Assembly (NCBI GenBank): GCA_019638705.1
Contig: JAHBTI010000015.1
Coordinates: 18,457 to 82,456, forward strand
DNA length: 64,000 bases
Direction: 5' to 3'
From: Bacteroidota bacterium
GTDB taxonomy: Bacteria > Bacteroidota > Bacteroidia > B-17B0 > Aurantibacillaceae
Part shown: piece by piece, positions 14,455 to 24,900 of the stretch
How the letters are laid out: each line of letters begins with the position of its first letter
Numbering within the stretch: the first letter of the stretch is position 1
Notes under the pieces: model-generated
Told to the model about the DNA's origin: nothing
Databases searched by the model: none
Seen by the model: the letters and a program-made list of their open reading frames with translations, nothing else
Program-made: the position numbers and the translations under genes

Positions 14455-15303
14455 CTATAATGTAATGTCGGTTTTTGCACTTTCCCAACCGATGATAGCG
14501 GTCTTTCTTGTATTGCCCCACATATAACTGCCAATATTTCCCGATGATTGGATAACACGATGACAAGGAATAAGGAACGCAACAGGATTGCTTCCAATGG
14601 CTGTGCCTACGGCTCTGGAAGCATTTGCGTTGCCGATTTGTTCCGCAATGTTGCCATAAGTAGAAAGTTGCCCCATTGGAATTTTTAAAAGTGTTTCCCA
14701 AACTTTCAGTTGAAAATCCGTGCCTTTTAAATGCAATTTTATTTCGGGCAATTTGCTCCAATCGTTTTGAAAAATGAACAACGCATTTTGCTGTATCAAA
14801 TCTAATTTTCGTAGAAAAGTAGCGTTCGGAAATTTTTGTTTCAAGTCGTTCAATGCGTTGGCTTCATTGTCATTGAAAGCCATATAACAAACTCCCTTTG
14901 GCGTAGAAGCTACAATCAAATTACCAAATGGACTTTCGGCAAAACTGTAACTGACAGAAAGATTGTTGCCTCCGTTTTTATATTCGGCAGGGGTCATTCC
15001 CTCAATGTTGATGAAAAGGTCGTGCAGCCGTCCTGCGCCTGAAAGTCCTGTTTCAAAAGCGGTGTCAAAAAGCGTAGCTTGTTTGTCTTTCAATAATTTT
15101 TTGGCGTGTTCAATGCTTGTGTATTGTAAAAACTTTTTGGGTGTTGTTCCTGCCCATTCGTGAAACAAACGCTGAAAATGAAACGGACTTAAATGTACTT
15201 GTTCGGCAAGTTCATCTAAGCTGGGTTGTGATTTAAAATTTGTTTTAATGTATTCTATCGCTTCGGCGATGCGATGATAATTTAGTTGGCTTTGCGTTTC
15301 CAT
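14455..15303 (-). CDS. Ada-type AraC/O6-methylguanine-DNA methyltransferase
   Basis: 282 residues. Residues 10-110 form an AraC-type double helix-turn-helix (SLDELAEQVHLSPFHFQRLF). Residues about 115-282 are the alkyltransferase, with the active-site Cys247 in IPCHRVI and the RAVGTAIGSNPV helix-turn-helix finger. The zinc-binding N-terminal domain of enterobacterial Ada, which senses methyl phosphotriesters, is missing, so activation must differ from E. coli. It transfers alkyl groups from O6-methylguanine to itself and probably regulates its own operon with the AlkB-like gene downstream (40-124 bases, depending on start). Confidence 0.92.
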   Translation of the reverse strand: METQSQLNYHRIAEAIEYIKTNFKSQPSLDELAEQVHLSPFHFQRLFHEWAGTTPKKFLQYTSIEHAKKLLKDKQATLFDTAFETGLSGAGRLHDLFINIEGMTPAEYKNGGNNLSVSYSFAESPFGNLIVASTPKGVCYMAFNDNEANALNDLKQKFPNATFLRKLDLIQQNALFIFQNDWSKLPEIKLHLKGTDFQLKVWETLLKIPMGQLSTYGNIAEQIGNANASRAVGTAIGSNPVAFLIPCHRVIQSSGNIGSYMWGNTRKTAIIGWESAKTDITL

Positions 15304-15407
15304 AATTTAATAACGCAAAGGTGAAAATGATTTTTATTTTATAAAATCCGTTTCTTGCGGAGAATGTATTTATTGGAGTTTATTATTACTTAAAATTTAA
15401 TTAACGT

Positions 15408-16964
15408 TTACTTCGCGCTCAGCACCACATACGGAATTATCATTTCTTCCAAACTTATGCCGCCGTGCTGAAAAGTGTTGCGGTAATAATTGACGTAATG
15501 ATTAAAATTATTTGGGTAGGCAAAAAAGCGGTCTTCTCTTGCAAACACAAAACGCGAACTCGGGTGTTGTTTCGGTAAAAAAGCATCTGCCGGATTTTTT
15601 ACTTCAAACACTTCTTTTGGGGTGTATTCTAAAGCCTTGCCTTGCTTGTAACGCAAATTGCTGTTCACGTTTTTGTCGCCCAAAATTTTGGTTGGCTCTT
15701 TTACATGAACAGTTCCGTGGTCGGTGGTGATGACGATTTTTATTTTTTTTGCCGAAAGTTGTTTAATGATGTCAAACAAAGGCGAGTGTTCAAACCAAGA
15801 GTAAGTAATGCTTCGGTAAGCAGGTTCGTTTTCTGCCAACTCACGGATTACTTCCATTTCAGTTCGCGCATGACTGAGCATATCCACAAAATTGTAAACA
15901 ATAATATTCAGTTTGTTTTGCAATAAATTGTTGATGTTGTCCGATAATTTTTTTCCCGCAGTGAAGTTGGTGATTTTGGTGTAACTCATTTTCACGTCTT
16001 TGCCCAAACGTTTCAGTTGCGCTTGCATAAAGGCTTCTTCGTGCAGATTTTTTCCGCCTTCGTCTTCATCGTTGAGCCACAAATCAGGAAAACGTTTTTC
16101 AATTTCACTTGGCAGCAATCCGCTGAAAATGGCATTACGCGCATATTGTGTGGCTGTGGGCAAAATGCTGAAAAACGTTTCTTCGCTCTCGGTTTTGTAA
16201 TAATTTTGCAACAAGGGCTGAATGGTTTTCCATTGGTCAAAACGCAAATTGTCAATCAAAATAAAAAACACAGGCTCGTTTGAACTCAACTCCTGCAAAA
16301 ATTTATTTTTAATCAGCGTGTGGCTCATCACAGGCGGATTGGGATTTTTTCCGTTCAGCCAGTTCACATAATTTTTTTCAACGAATTTAAAAAACTGTGT
16401 GTTAGCATCGGATTTCTGCATTTTCAAAACGTCCAACATGCTTTTGTCTTGCAGCTTGTCCATTTCCAATTCCCAATAAATAATTTTTTTGTAGAGCTCT
16501 GCCCACTCTTCCCAAGTGAGGTTATCGTTAATACTCATACCTATTTGCCCGAACTCTTTGCGGTAATCGGTGTTGGTTTTTTCGCTCACCAAACGTTTGT
16601 TGTCCAAGGCTTTTTTCAGCGACAATAAAATTTGATTTGGATTGACGGGCTTAATCAAATAATCCGCAATCTTGCCGCCAATGGCATCGTCCATAATGTG
16701 TTCTTCTTCACTTTTGGTAATCATAATCACGGGCAAATCGCTGTTCACCTGTTTTATTTTCAGCAAAGTTTCTAAGCCTGTAAGTCCCGGCATATTTTCG
16801 TCCAGCAACACCGCGCTGATATTTTTGTCTTCTTTCACAATGTCCACCGCTTCATCGCCGCTCAAGGCTGTGAGTGTTTCGTAGCCTTTTCCGTCCAAAA
16901 ATAAAATGTGTGGTTTTAATAGTGCGATTTCATCGTCAGCCCAAAGTATTTTGATTTTATCCAT
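15408..16964 (-). CDS. porX: PorX, response regulator with PglZ/alkaline-phosphatase domain
   Basis: 518 residues. Residues 1-120 are a receiver domain: acidic pocket WADDE (10-12), phospho-acceptor Asp55 in LLDENMPG, and Lys in YLIKPV. A linker of helices follows. The C-terminal two thirds are a PglZ-type phosphatase fold with VFFILIDNLRFDQW, YNFVDMLSHAR and TTDHGTVHV metal-binding blocks. PorX works with the PorY kinase to control type IX secretion genes and hydrolyses cyclic or linear oligonucleotides in characterised species. Its presence agrees with the sorting-domain proteins in this window. It is a single-gene unit here. Confidence 0.95.
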   Translation of the reverse strand: MDKIKILWADDEIALLKPHILFLDGKGYETLTALSGDEAVDIVKEDKNISAVLLDENMPGLTGLETLLKIKQVNSDLPVIMITKSEEEHIMDDAIGGKIADYLIKPVNPNQILLSLKKALDNKRLVSEKTNTDYRKEFGQIGMSINDNLTWEEWAELYKKIIYWELEMDKLQDKSMLDVLKMQKSDANTQFFKFVEKNYVNWLNGKNPNPPVMSHTLIKNKFLQELSSNEPVFFILIDNLRFDQWKTIQPLLQNYYKTESEETFFSILPTATQYARNAIFSGLLPSEIEKRFPDLWLNDEDEGGKNLHEEAFMQAQLKRLGKDVKMSYTKITNFTAGKKLSDNINNLLQNKLNIIVYNFVDMLSHARTEMEVIRELAENEPAYRSITYSWFEHSPLFDIIKQLSAKKIKIVITTDHGTVHVKEPTKILGDKNVNSNLRYKQGKALEYTPKEVFEVKNPADAFLPKQHPSSRFVFAREDRFFAYPNNFNHYVNYYRNTFQHGGISLEEMIIPYVVLSAK

Positions 16965-17035
16965 ATTGTAAATAACGTATTAAATGTATTTCTATTATTT
17001 GACTTAACGAATTTTAATTTGATTACATTTATTGT

Positions 17036-17572
17036 GTGAAAGCATTTGATTACATACCTCTTTATTCTTACGAAGATTACAAACTTTGGGAAGGTGATTG
17101 GGAATTAATTCACGGGTATCCTTACGCCATGAGCCCCTCGCCTGTGAGGAAACATCAGAGTATTGTAAATAAACTTAGCGGTCAATTCATCAAATTGTTG
17201 GAAGCAAATATAGTTTGCGAAGTTTATTCCGCGTTGGATTGGATAATCAATGACAACACCGTTGTTCGTCCTGATGTGATGATTGTGTGCGGAGAATTTA
17301 AAGAAGATTTTTTAACCTTTCCGCCAACCTTGATTGTGGAAGTGCTTTCTAAAAGCACGTCCATGAAAGACCGAAACGTGAAATATAATCTTTATCAGGA
17401 ACAAAAAGTAAACTATTATATTCTTGTTGAACCCGAAACGCAAACGGTTGAAATTTTTGAATTACAAAACCAAGCGTATGTTCCAAACAATTCTTTGAAC
17501 AACTTTTTGCTTCACAATAACTGCAATTTACAGTTTGATATTTCTGCTTTTGTAGCTTCGTTGAAATTGTGA
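17036..17572 (+). CDS. Uma2-family (DUF820) putative endonuclease
   Basis: 178 residues with a GTG start. The PD-(D/E)XK nuclease-like core shows WELIHGYPY near 22-30, VVRPDVMIVC (Asp in motif II near 83) and PTLIVEVLSKST (Glu-x-Leu, motif III near 103). Uma2 proteins are abundant in some bacteria and their role is unsettled. No neighbour suggests a partner. A strong terminator follows directly. Confidence 0.85.
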   Translation: MKAFDYIPLYSYEDYKLWEGDWELIHGYPYAMSPSPVRKHQSIVNKLSGQFIKLLEANIVCEVYSALDWIINDNTVVRPDVMIVCGEFKEDFLTFPPTLIVEVLSKSTSMKDRNVKYNLYQEQKVNYYILVEPETQTVEIFELQNQAYVPNNSLNNFLLHNNCNLQFDISAFVASLKL

Positions 17573-17577
17573 TTTCA

Positions 17578-17609
17578 CCATATCGTGGATTATCACGATA
17601 TGGTTTTTT
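17578..17609 (+). terminator. Rho-independent terminator of the Uma2 gene
   Basis: CCATATCGTG and CACGATATGG form a perfect 10-base stem around GATTAT, followed by six Ts. It begins 6 bases after the stop codon. Confidence 0.93.
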
Positions 17610-17622
17610 ATTTGTAGCAAAC

Positions 17623-17655
17623 AAAAACAGCTACCAAAATTTGATAGCTGTTTTT
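17623..17655 (-). terminator. Bidirectional terminator
   Basis: AAAAACAGCTA and TAGCTGTTTTT form an 11-base stem with an 11-base loop. The A and T runs serve both directions, so it can end the outer-membrane gene at 17702 from the right and back up the Uma2 terminator. Confidence 0.85.
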
Positions 17656-17701
17656 AAAATTAAAATGTGAGGTTTCATTGTCAGTTCAAAGTATTTTGAT
17701 T

Positions 17702-18472
17702 TTATTCATTTTGCGAATTAGTTTTTATATTCTTATTCGTTGTATTTGCTTCTTGCAATGCGTATTTCAATCCTATATGTAAAGCCATTCCATTATGTCT
17801 TATTTTAAGTCGTGAAGTAAAATAATTATCATTTGTTATTGAGGTTAGGCTATGTTGATATGCGAATGAAGCAAACAAGCAATACCTGCTTTTAAACTTA
17901 TAACCACCACCGATTTCGGCAATACCTGCAAAATCAAATTTATTCACTCTATCTGTTACATCAGATGAATAACCTTCAATGTACACAGGTGCTGAAATAA
18001 CGGTAACTGTTCCTGCACTATTTGTTTCTGTTGTTACACTTGCTGGAATATTAATGGTAGGCACTATTGTCTTAGCATGAACCAACAAAGACAGAATTAC
18101 ACCAATATTCATAAATCCATAAAACTTATTCCCAATATTAAATCCTGTCTTGATTGGAAGAGAGAGATAATCATAATTATATATGCTTATATATCTTTCC
18201 CCTGTCGGATTTCCTGTATTGTTAGTAAGAACAAGGTCGTTGGTGAAGCCACGCTGATTGTATATTAAATCCGTTCCAACCAAAAAATTCTTTTTAAATA
18301 AATATTCATACGTCAATCCTGTGGATATACCCTTTCTATAATCAGGTGGATATAAAAAAAAGTTTTCGGTAATATTTGTCATACTAATTCCGCCTTTCAA
18401 TCCAATAAAATGATTTTGTCCAAAAACGTTCAAACTTCCGATAACCAATACAACTAAAAATGTTTTTCTCAT
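17702..18472 (-). CDS. Outer-membrane beta-barrel protein
   Basis: 256 residues. A cleavable signal (MRKTFLVVLVIGSLNVFGQ) is followed by alternating strands with aromatic residues: HFIGLKGGISMTNI, KNFLVGTDLIYNQRGF, FYGFMNIGVILSLL, GIAEIGGGYKF, LHIGLKYAL. This is the PorT/OMP_b-brl_2 type of small barrel common in Bacteroidota. A 15-residue polar tail follows the last strand, so the barrel end is not exactly at the C-terminus. Function unknown. Confidence 0.82.
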   Translation of the reverse strand: MRKTFLVVLVIGSLNVFGQNHFIGLKGGISMTNITENFFLYPPDYRKGISTGLTYEYLFKKNFLVGTDLIYNQRGFTNDLVLTNNTGNPTGERYISIYNYDYLSLPIKTGFNIGNKFYGFMNIGVILSLLVHAKTIVPTINIPASVTTETNSAGTVTVISAPVYIEGYSSDVTDRVNKFDFAGIAEIGGGYKFKSRYCLFASFAYQHSLTSITNDNYFTSRLKIRHNGMALHIGLKYALQEANTTNKNIKTNSQNE

Positions 18473-18558
18473 AATTTGAATTTTTGAAAACCAATTTACA
18501 AATATATAAACGTTCCTCTCATCAAACTATTGTATATTTGAAAGCACTTTTTTAAGGC

Positions 18559-19797
18559 ATGGCGAACTCCACCAACAAACGCAAAATTATCAACGACCCC
18601 ATTTACGGTTTTGTAACTATTCCAAGTGATTTGATTTACGACCTTATCAATCACACCTATTTTCAGCGTTTGCGGAGAATTAAGCAATTAGGCTTGACGA
18701 ATTTGGTTTATCCCGGTGCCTTGCACACACGTTTTCATCATGCTATTGGCGCCATGTATTTAATGCAGGAAGCGGTTTTGACCTTGCGACTAAAAGATAT
18801 TGCAATTTCCGATGAAGAAGAACAAGCCGTACTCGCTGCGATTTTGCTGCATGATATTGGTCATGGTCCGTTTTCTCATGCTTTGGAACACAGCATTGTA
18901 AAAGGCATCAATCACGAAACAATCAGTTCTTTGTTAATGAACAAACTGAACAAAGAATTTAAAGGCAAATTGGATTTGGCAATCAAAATTTTTAACAACC
19001 AATATAAAAAACAATTTCTTCACCAACTCGTGAGTTCGCAGTTGGATATGGACAGATTGGATTACCTGAAACGCGACAGTTTTTTTACAGGCGTGAGCGA
19101 GGGCGTAATCAGCAGCGACCGCATTATAAAAATGCTGAATGTAGTGCGCGGAGAATTGGTCGTGGAACAAAAAGCCATTTACAGCATCGAAAAATTTTTA
19201 ATTGCACGGCGACTAATGTATTGGCAAGTGTATTTGCACAAAACCGTGTTGAGTGCCGAAAATTTGTTGGTGAATATTTTAAAACGCGCCAAAGAATTAT
19301 CGGGTAATGGTGCGGAACTATTTGCTACGCCTGCTTTTCAACTGTTTTTAAAAAATGATTTTACGCAAGCACATTTTGAAAAAGACACTTCTTTGCTTGA
19401 CAAATTCGCGAAGTTGGACGACAACGATATTATGGCTTCCATAAAAGTTTGGAGCGAAGGCGATGATAAAATCCTTAGCAAACTTTGTCTGAAATTATTA
19501 GACAGACATCTTTTAAAAATTGAAATTCAAAACTCTACTTTCCCCGCCAACTACAAACAAAGCTTGATTGACAAAGTATGTGCGCAATATAAAATTTCCA
19601 AAAAAGAAGCGGAATATTTTGTTGTAAGCGATAAAGTGAACAACAGTGCCTACAACGCTCAAAAATTCAACATTAATATTTTGATGAGTAACGGCGAACT
19701 CATTGATGTAGCCCAAGCCAGCGACCAACTGAATTTGCAAAGCCTAAGCAAAACGGTAACCAAATATTTTATTTGTTATCCGAAAGGATTAAAGTAG
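18559..19797 (+). CDS. HD-domain phosphohydrolase (dGTPase/SAMHD1-like)
   Basis: 412 residues. The start INDPIYGFVTIP and FQRLRRIKQLGLTNLVYPGALHTRFHH are typical of the family. Metal ligands are visible: His in TRFHHAIG (about 55), the HD pair in LLHDIGHGPFSHALEH (about 98-99) and the distant Asp in SQLDMDRLDYLKRD (about 169). These enzymes hydrolyse deoxynucleoside triphosphates or other phosphates; the substrate here is not known. It is a single gene, converging with the efflux operon. Confidence 0.92.
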   Translation: MANSTNKRKIINDPIYGFVTIPSDLIYDLINHTYFQRLRRIKQLGLTNLVYPGALHTRFHHAIGAMYLMQEAVLTLRLKDIAISDEEEQAVLAAILLHDIGHGPFSHALEHSIVKGINHETISSLLMNKLNKEFKGKLDLAIKIFNNQYKKQFLHQLVSSQLDMDRLDYLKRDSFFTGVSEGVISSDRIIKMLNVVRGELVVEQKAIYSIEKFLIARRLMYWQVYLHKTVLSAENLLVNILKRAKELSGNGAELFATPAFQLFLKNDFTQAHFEKDTSLLDKFAKLDDNDIMASIKVWSEGDDKILSKLCLKLLDRHLLKIEIQNSTFPANYKQSLIDKVCAQYKISKKEAEYFVVSDKVNNSAYNAQKFNINILMSNGELIDVAQASDQLNLQSLSKTVTKYFICYPKGLK

Positions 19798-19806
19798 TAG
19801 TGGTTT

Positions 19807-21249
19807 TTATTTCCAACCACCGCCCAAAGCTTTGTAAATATTTACAATCGCAATTTTTTGGCGTTTGCTTACTTGCACCCACTCCAATTTTGTTTGCAGG
19901 GAATTTTGTTGTGTAATCAGCATTTCCAAATATTCCGCTTTGCCGCGCTTATAAAGCTCTGCCGAAGTTTCAACGGACTGAATTAAAACATCGTTTTGTT
20001 GTTTTTTCAAGGCATTAATTTCCTGCAAATTTTTAATGTTTGATAATTCGTTTACCACTTCCACATAACCGTTCAATATTGCTTTTTGATAATTGTACAT
20101 GGCGGTAATTTGTTTTGCCTTTGCCGTTTTAAATTGCAGTTTCAAAGCATTCATATTTATTAAGGGCGCAACCAATCCGCCCAAAGCCGAATAAGCAAGC
20201 GAAGGAGGATTAAACAAATATTGCGCGTTGAACGACTGAAAACCTAATGCCCCCGCAAGATTTATATTCGGGAAAAACGCAGCCTTTGCCGCTTTTACAT
20301 CAAACTTACTTGCGCGAAGTTGATATTCAGCTTCGCGAATGTCGGGGCGGCGAGAGAGAAGTTGCGAAGGAATGCCTGAAGAAATTTGTTGCGGCACTTC
20401 CTGAAACAAAATTTCTTTTTTGCGCTCAATGGTTTGCGGAAATCTGCCCAAGAGAAAATTAATTTTGTTTTCGGCTTCGGTAATTTGTTGCGACACTTCT
20501 TTTTCCAAAGCCTTAGAATTTAAAAGTTGCGCTTCAAATTGCTGAACGGCTAATTCTGTTACTCTGCCCGCGTCTTTCTGCAATTCTACGGCGGTTAAAG
20601 CGTCTTGTTGCTTCTGAATGGTTTGTTGAATAATTTCCAATTGATTGTCTAACGCCAACAAATTGTAATAGGCAACCGAAATTTCAGAAACCAAATTAGA
20701 CACCACAAAGTTTTTTCCTTCCACACTTGCCAAATAATTGGAGAGGGCTGCTTTCCTTTGTCCGCGCAGTTTTCCCCAAATGTCAATTTCCCAACTTGCA
20801 GTTAAGCCCACATAAAAATCGTTCAATGGATTTGGAACTGTTTTAGTAACACCGTTATCATCGTAATAAGTTGTTACGTTTCCTAAATATTCCTGCGTGT
20901 ATTTTGCGTAGTCTGTTTGTCCCGCATAACCTTTGGCAGAAACGCTTGGCAACATATTGCCTGTTGAAAAACGCAGACCCGAACGCGCCACTTGCACACG
21001 CTGTAAAGTCATTTGCAAATCCAAATTGTTTGTTAGTGCTGTTTCAATCAATTTTAATAAGGTTTCATCAGCAAAATAATTTTTCCAATTAATATCTGCA
21101 ACGGTAGTCGTATCGTTTGAATTATTATTGTAGTTCGTTGGAATTTCCTTTCCAGCTATGGTTACTTTAGTATCAAGCGATTTGCAGTTTGTAAGCATTA
21201 TCACACAAACAACATATATAAGCGCAAATCTTATTTTGTAATTCTTCAT
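19807..21249 (-). CDS. TolC/OprM-type outer-membrane efflux lipoprotein
   Basis: 480 residues from the ATG at 21249 (MKNYKIRFALIYVVCVIMLTNC). The lipobox LTNC supports this start over an in-frame ATG at 21363, which would place 38 residues before the signal. Two outer-membrane efflux repeats follow: long helices with GLTASWEIDIWGKLRG and the PSQLLSRRPDIREAEYQLRASKFDVKAAKAAFFPNINL block typical of NodT/OprM. It forms the outer-membrane channel for the RND pump encoded just upstream. An unrelated lipoprotein gene lies between the pump gene and this one. Confidence 0.93.
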   Translation of the reverse strand: MKNYKIRFALIYVVCVIMLTNCKSLDTKVTIAGKEIPTNYNNNSNDTTTVADINWKNYFADETLLKLIETALTNNLDLQMTLQRVQVARSGLRFSTGNMLPSVSAKGYAGQTDYAKYTQEYLGNVTTYYDDNGVTKTVPNPLNDFYVGLTASWEIDIWGKLRGQRKAALSNYLASVEGKNFVVSNLVSEISVAYYNLLALDNQLEIIQQTIQKQQDALTAVELQKDAGRVTELAVQQFEAQLLNSKALEKEVSQQITEAENKINFLLGRFPQTIERKKEILFQEVPQQISSGIPSQLLSRRPDIREAEYQLRASKFDVKAAKAAFFPNINLAGALGFQSFNAQYLFNPPSLAYSALGGLVAPLINMNALKLQFKTAKAKQITAMYNYQKAILNGYVEVVNELSNIKNLQEINALKKQQNDVLIQSVETSAELYKRGKAEYLEMLITQQNSLQTKLEWVQVSKRQKIAIVNIYKALGGGWK

Positions 21250-21331
21250 ACTCGGGCGGGTAATCCCGACAGGAATTTGCCATTTGAACGGTAGCCAGCC
21301 TAATTTCAAACTCGTGTTACGTGTTGTGGTT

Positions 21332-21925
21332 TTATCTTTCAATTTTGTTATTTGTCTTGCCATTTAGTTTTAAATGTCCATTGGTTAAACTATAAAAATA
21401 AGTTGTACTGTCAATACTGCTTAACCCCTCACTTTGCCCAGAGGTTATTACACAATCCTCTTTGTCTGTTTGAATAATTACGGTGTCTTTAATTGAGGTT
21501 GTAGTAAAATAATTACATTCTGCAAAGTTGGTTATTTCTGCGGCGATAAATGCGTTTATAACCTGCCCTTCTCTGTCGAGTAGTGCCATAATTAACTGGT
21601 CTGAAGCTCCACTTTGTAGGTTGTTTTCTTTTGCAAAAATCGCTGCCGTAAGTTCTCTGTTAAATTTAAAATAACTGTAATAATATAATTGGACAGGACA
21701 ATCATTACAACCTCTATTTGATAATACCTCATATTTTGCCAACGCTTTAAAAAAAACGGTATCAAGTTTAGTGAGTTCTTCAAAATCAATATCCTTATCA
21801 AGCTGAAAAAAAGTTGAGTGATTATTTTTTGAGTTTTTTTTCAAAAGGTCGAATAAATTTTGCTTACTTGTCTTTGGTGAACAAGCTGTCAAGATTATGA
21901 TTATACATATTAAAGTTTTAGTCAT
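21332..21925 (-). CDS. Lipoprotein of unknown function inside the efflux operon
   Basis: 197 residues. MTKTLICIIIILTAC is a lipoprotein signal with lipobox LTAC. The mature part is mixed alpha/beta with four further cysteines (SNRGCNDCPVQLYYY, FAECNYF, KEDCVIT). I do not recognise the family. It sits between the RND pump (50 bases upstream) and the TolC-like gene, and is more AT-rich than both, so it looks like a later insertion. It could be an unrelated passenger or an accessory to the pump. Confidence 0.75.
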   Translation of the reverse strand: MTKTLICIIIILTACSPKTSKQNLFDLLKKNSKNNHSTFFQLDKDIDFEELTKLDTVFFKALAKYEVLSNRGCNDCPVQLYYYSYFKFNRELTAAIFAKENNLQSGASDQLIMALLDREGQVINAFIAAEITNFAECNYFTTTSIKDTVIIQTDKEDCVITSGQSEGLSSIDSTTYFYSLTNGHLKLNGKTNNKIER

Positions 21926-21975
21926 ACTACATTTTTATTTGTTCCTGACTTTTATTTCATTCGCATAGTGCGTAA

Positions 21976-24900
21976 CTACACAGTTTCCGTAAAAGGCATT
22001 TCATCTTTTCCTTTCTTGTTCTTAAATTTTTCGCCGAGTACAGTAAAAAACACATACAAGCCCGGCACTACAATCACACCCAAAACTGTTCCGAACAACA
22101 TACCGCCAACGGTTGCCGCGCCAATAGTTCGGTTGCCGATTTCGCCCGCACCGCTTGCAAATACCAAGGGCAACAAACCTGCAATAAACGCGAACGATGT
22201 CATTAAAATTGGTCGCAAACGCTCTGCTGCACCTTGAATGGCGGCTTCTACGGCGGTTTTTCCTTCGCGGTATTTTAAGGTGGCAAACTCAATAATCAAA
22301 ATGGCGTTTTTACCCAAAATACCAATGAGCATAATCATGGCAATTTGCGCGTAAATATTGTTTTCCAAACCTAAAATCATTAAGAAAAATAACGCGCCGA
22401 AAACGCCCACAGGCAAAGACAAAATTACAGGCAAAGGCAACAAAAAACTTTCGTATTGCGCGGCAAGCAACAAATACACAAACAACAAACATATTGCGAA
22501 AATAAAAATGGCTTGATTTCCTGCATTTGCCTGGTCGCGCGAAGAACCCGCCCAATCGTAGCCGTAGCCTTTCGGTAATTTTTCTTTGGCGGTTTCCTTA
22601 ATGGCTGCAATGGCTTGTCCGCTGCTGAAACCTTTGGCGGGCTGTCCGTTTACCATAGCAGACGTGTACATATTGTAGCGTGTAACCTGTTCGGGTCCGT
22701 AAACTTTTTCAATGCTTAAAAACGATGAGTACGGCACCATTTCGCCTGCATTGTTTTTAATGTAAAATTTCAATATGTCTTCGGGGTGCGCACGATATTC
22801 GGGCAAAGATTGCACCATAACTTTATACAACTGACCAAAGCGAATAAAATTTGTGGCGTATTCGCTGCCGATGAGCGTTTGCAAGGTGCTCATCGCATTA
22901 TCGGCGGTAATGCCTTTTTGCGCGGCTTTGTCTTCGTCCATACGCAACAAAAATTGCGGAAAACGCGCGTTGAATGTGGTAAACACACTTTGCAATTCAG
23001 GACGTTTGTTTAATTCTTTCACAAAATCATCGGTAACTTCTTGCAATCTCACCAAATCACCTGAGCCGCTTTTGTCCAACAAACGCATTTCAAAACCGCT
23101 TGAATTTCCATAACCCGGAACAGGCGGCGGCGTGAAAAATTCAATGGTGGCAGCCTTAATGTGATTTGTTTTTTCTTTCAGCAATTCAATAATTTCTTTG
23201 TCGGAATGTTTACGTTCGCTCCAATTTTTTAAACTGATTAAGTTCATACCATACACCGCGCCCGAACCTTCTGATAAAATGCTGTATCCTGCCAATCCCG
23301 ACACGGATTCCACATCTTCCATTTCACTTGCAATGCGCTGAACTTCGTCCGACACTTCTTCGGTGCGCTCTAATGTTGCGCCTGAAGGCGTGGTAATGTT
23401 GGCGTAAATTGCGCCCTGGTCTTCTTCGGGAATAAAACCTGAGGGAACAAAATTTCCTACCAAGCCCGCGCCAATGCTAAACACAATTAAAATGCCGTAA
23501 GTAATGATGCTGCGATTTGCGATTTTGGAAATTAAAGTTTTGTATTTATCTGAAACATTGTTGTAAGCGGTGTTGAACTTTTCAAAAAATTTTGTGAGCC
23601 ACGATTTTTTTGCGGGAGAAGAATTTGCATGAACGTTTTTGAGAAATAACACGCATAAAGCAGGCGTTAATGTAAGAGCCGTAACACCCGATAACACAAT
23701 AGACACAGCCATAGTTAATGAAAACTGACGGTAGAAAATTCCGGTTGGTCCTTCCATAAACGACACAGGAATAAACACCGCGCTCATCACCAATGTAATG
23801 GCAATAATTGCGCCCGAAATTTCGCGCATCGCCTCTTCGGTTGCTTTTTTTGCACCCATGCGCGCGTGTTCCATTTTGGCGTGAACGGCTTCTATCACCA
23901 CAATGGCGTTATCCACCACAATGCCTATTGCCAACACCAAAGCAAATAAGGTAATTAAGTTGAGCGAAAAGCCCATGAGTTGCATAAAGAAAAATGTTCC
24001 GACCAAGGACACGGGCACAGCCAAAATTGGAATGATTGTAGAACGAAAATCCTGCAAGAAAATAAATACCACAAGTGCCACCAAAATAAATGCTTCAATC
24101 AAGGTTTTAATTACTTCGTGAATAGAAGCATCTAAAAACTGCGACACATCATAGCTCACGGTGTAATCCATTCCTTTAGGAAAAGATGCTGCTTTAATTT
24201 CAGTCATGCGCGTTTTTATGTTTTCAATAACTTCCTGCGCGTTTGTGCCGGGGCGTTGCTTCAACATAATTGCGGCAGAAGGCTGTCCGTTTTCTTTTGA
24301 AAGCACATCGTAATCCTGCGAGTCAAAAGCAATTTCGGCAATGTCTTTCAGGCGAATGGCTTCGCCCTCTTCGCTGCTGCGCAATACAAGTTTTTCGTAG
24401 GCTTCCTGCGTATTGCGCTTACCTGTATATTTCAACACATATTGCAAGGCTTGCGCTTCACGCCCCGAACTTTCTCCGATTTTTCCCGGTGCAGCTTCCA
24501 CGTTTTGTGCGCGTAGCATTTCAATAACTTCGGTGGCAGAAATGTTGTACATCTGCATACGGTCGGGTTTCAGCCAGATGCGCATAGCGTATTCGCGTTG
24601 CCCCATAATGTCGGCGAAACCAACGCCCTCAATGCGTTTGAGTTCGGGCAACACGTTTATATCAACAAAATTGTAAAGAAATTTTTCGTCCAAAACACTG
24701 TCTGTGCTCAAAATGTTTAAGTAAAGCAACATACTGTTTTGAACTTTCTCAACCACCACGCCCGCTTTAATGGCTTCTTCGGGAAGCTCGTCCAACGTTG
24801 ATGACACGCGGTTTTGCACGTTTACTGCCGCCACATCAGGGTCTGTTCCTGCTTTAAAAATAATTTGAATAACACTTGTGCCGTCATTCCCCGAAACGGA

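Noticed and set aside
14836..15163. Plus-strand frames opposite the ada-type gene
   Set aside because: Antisense shadows without family features.
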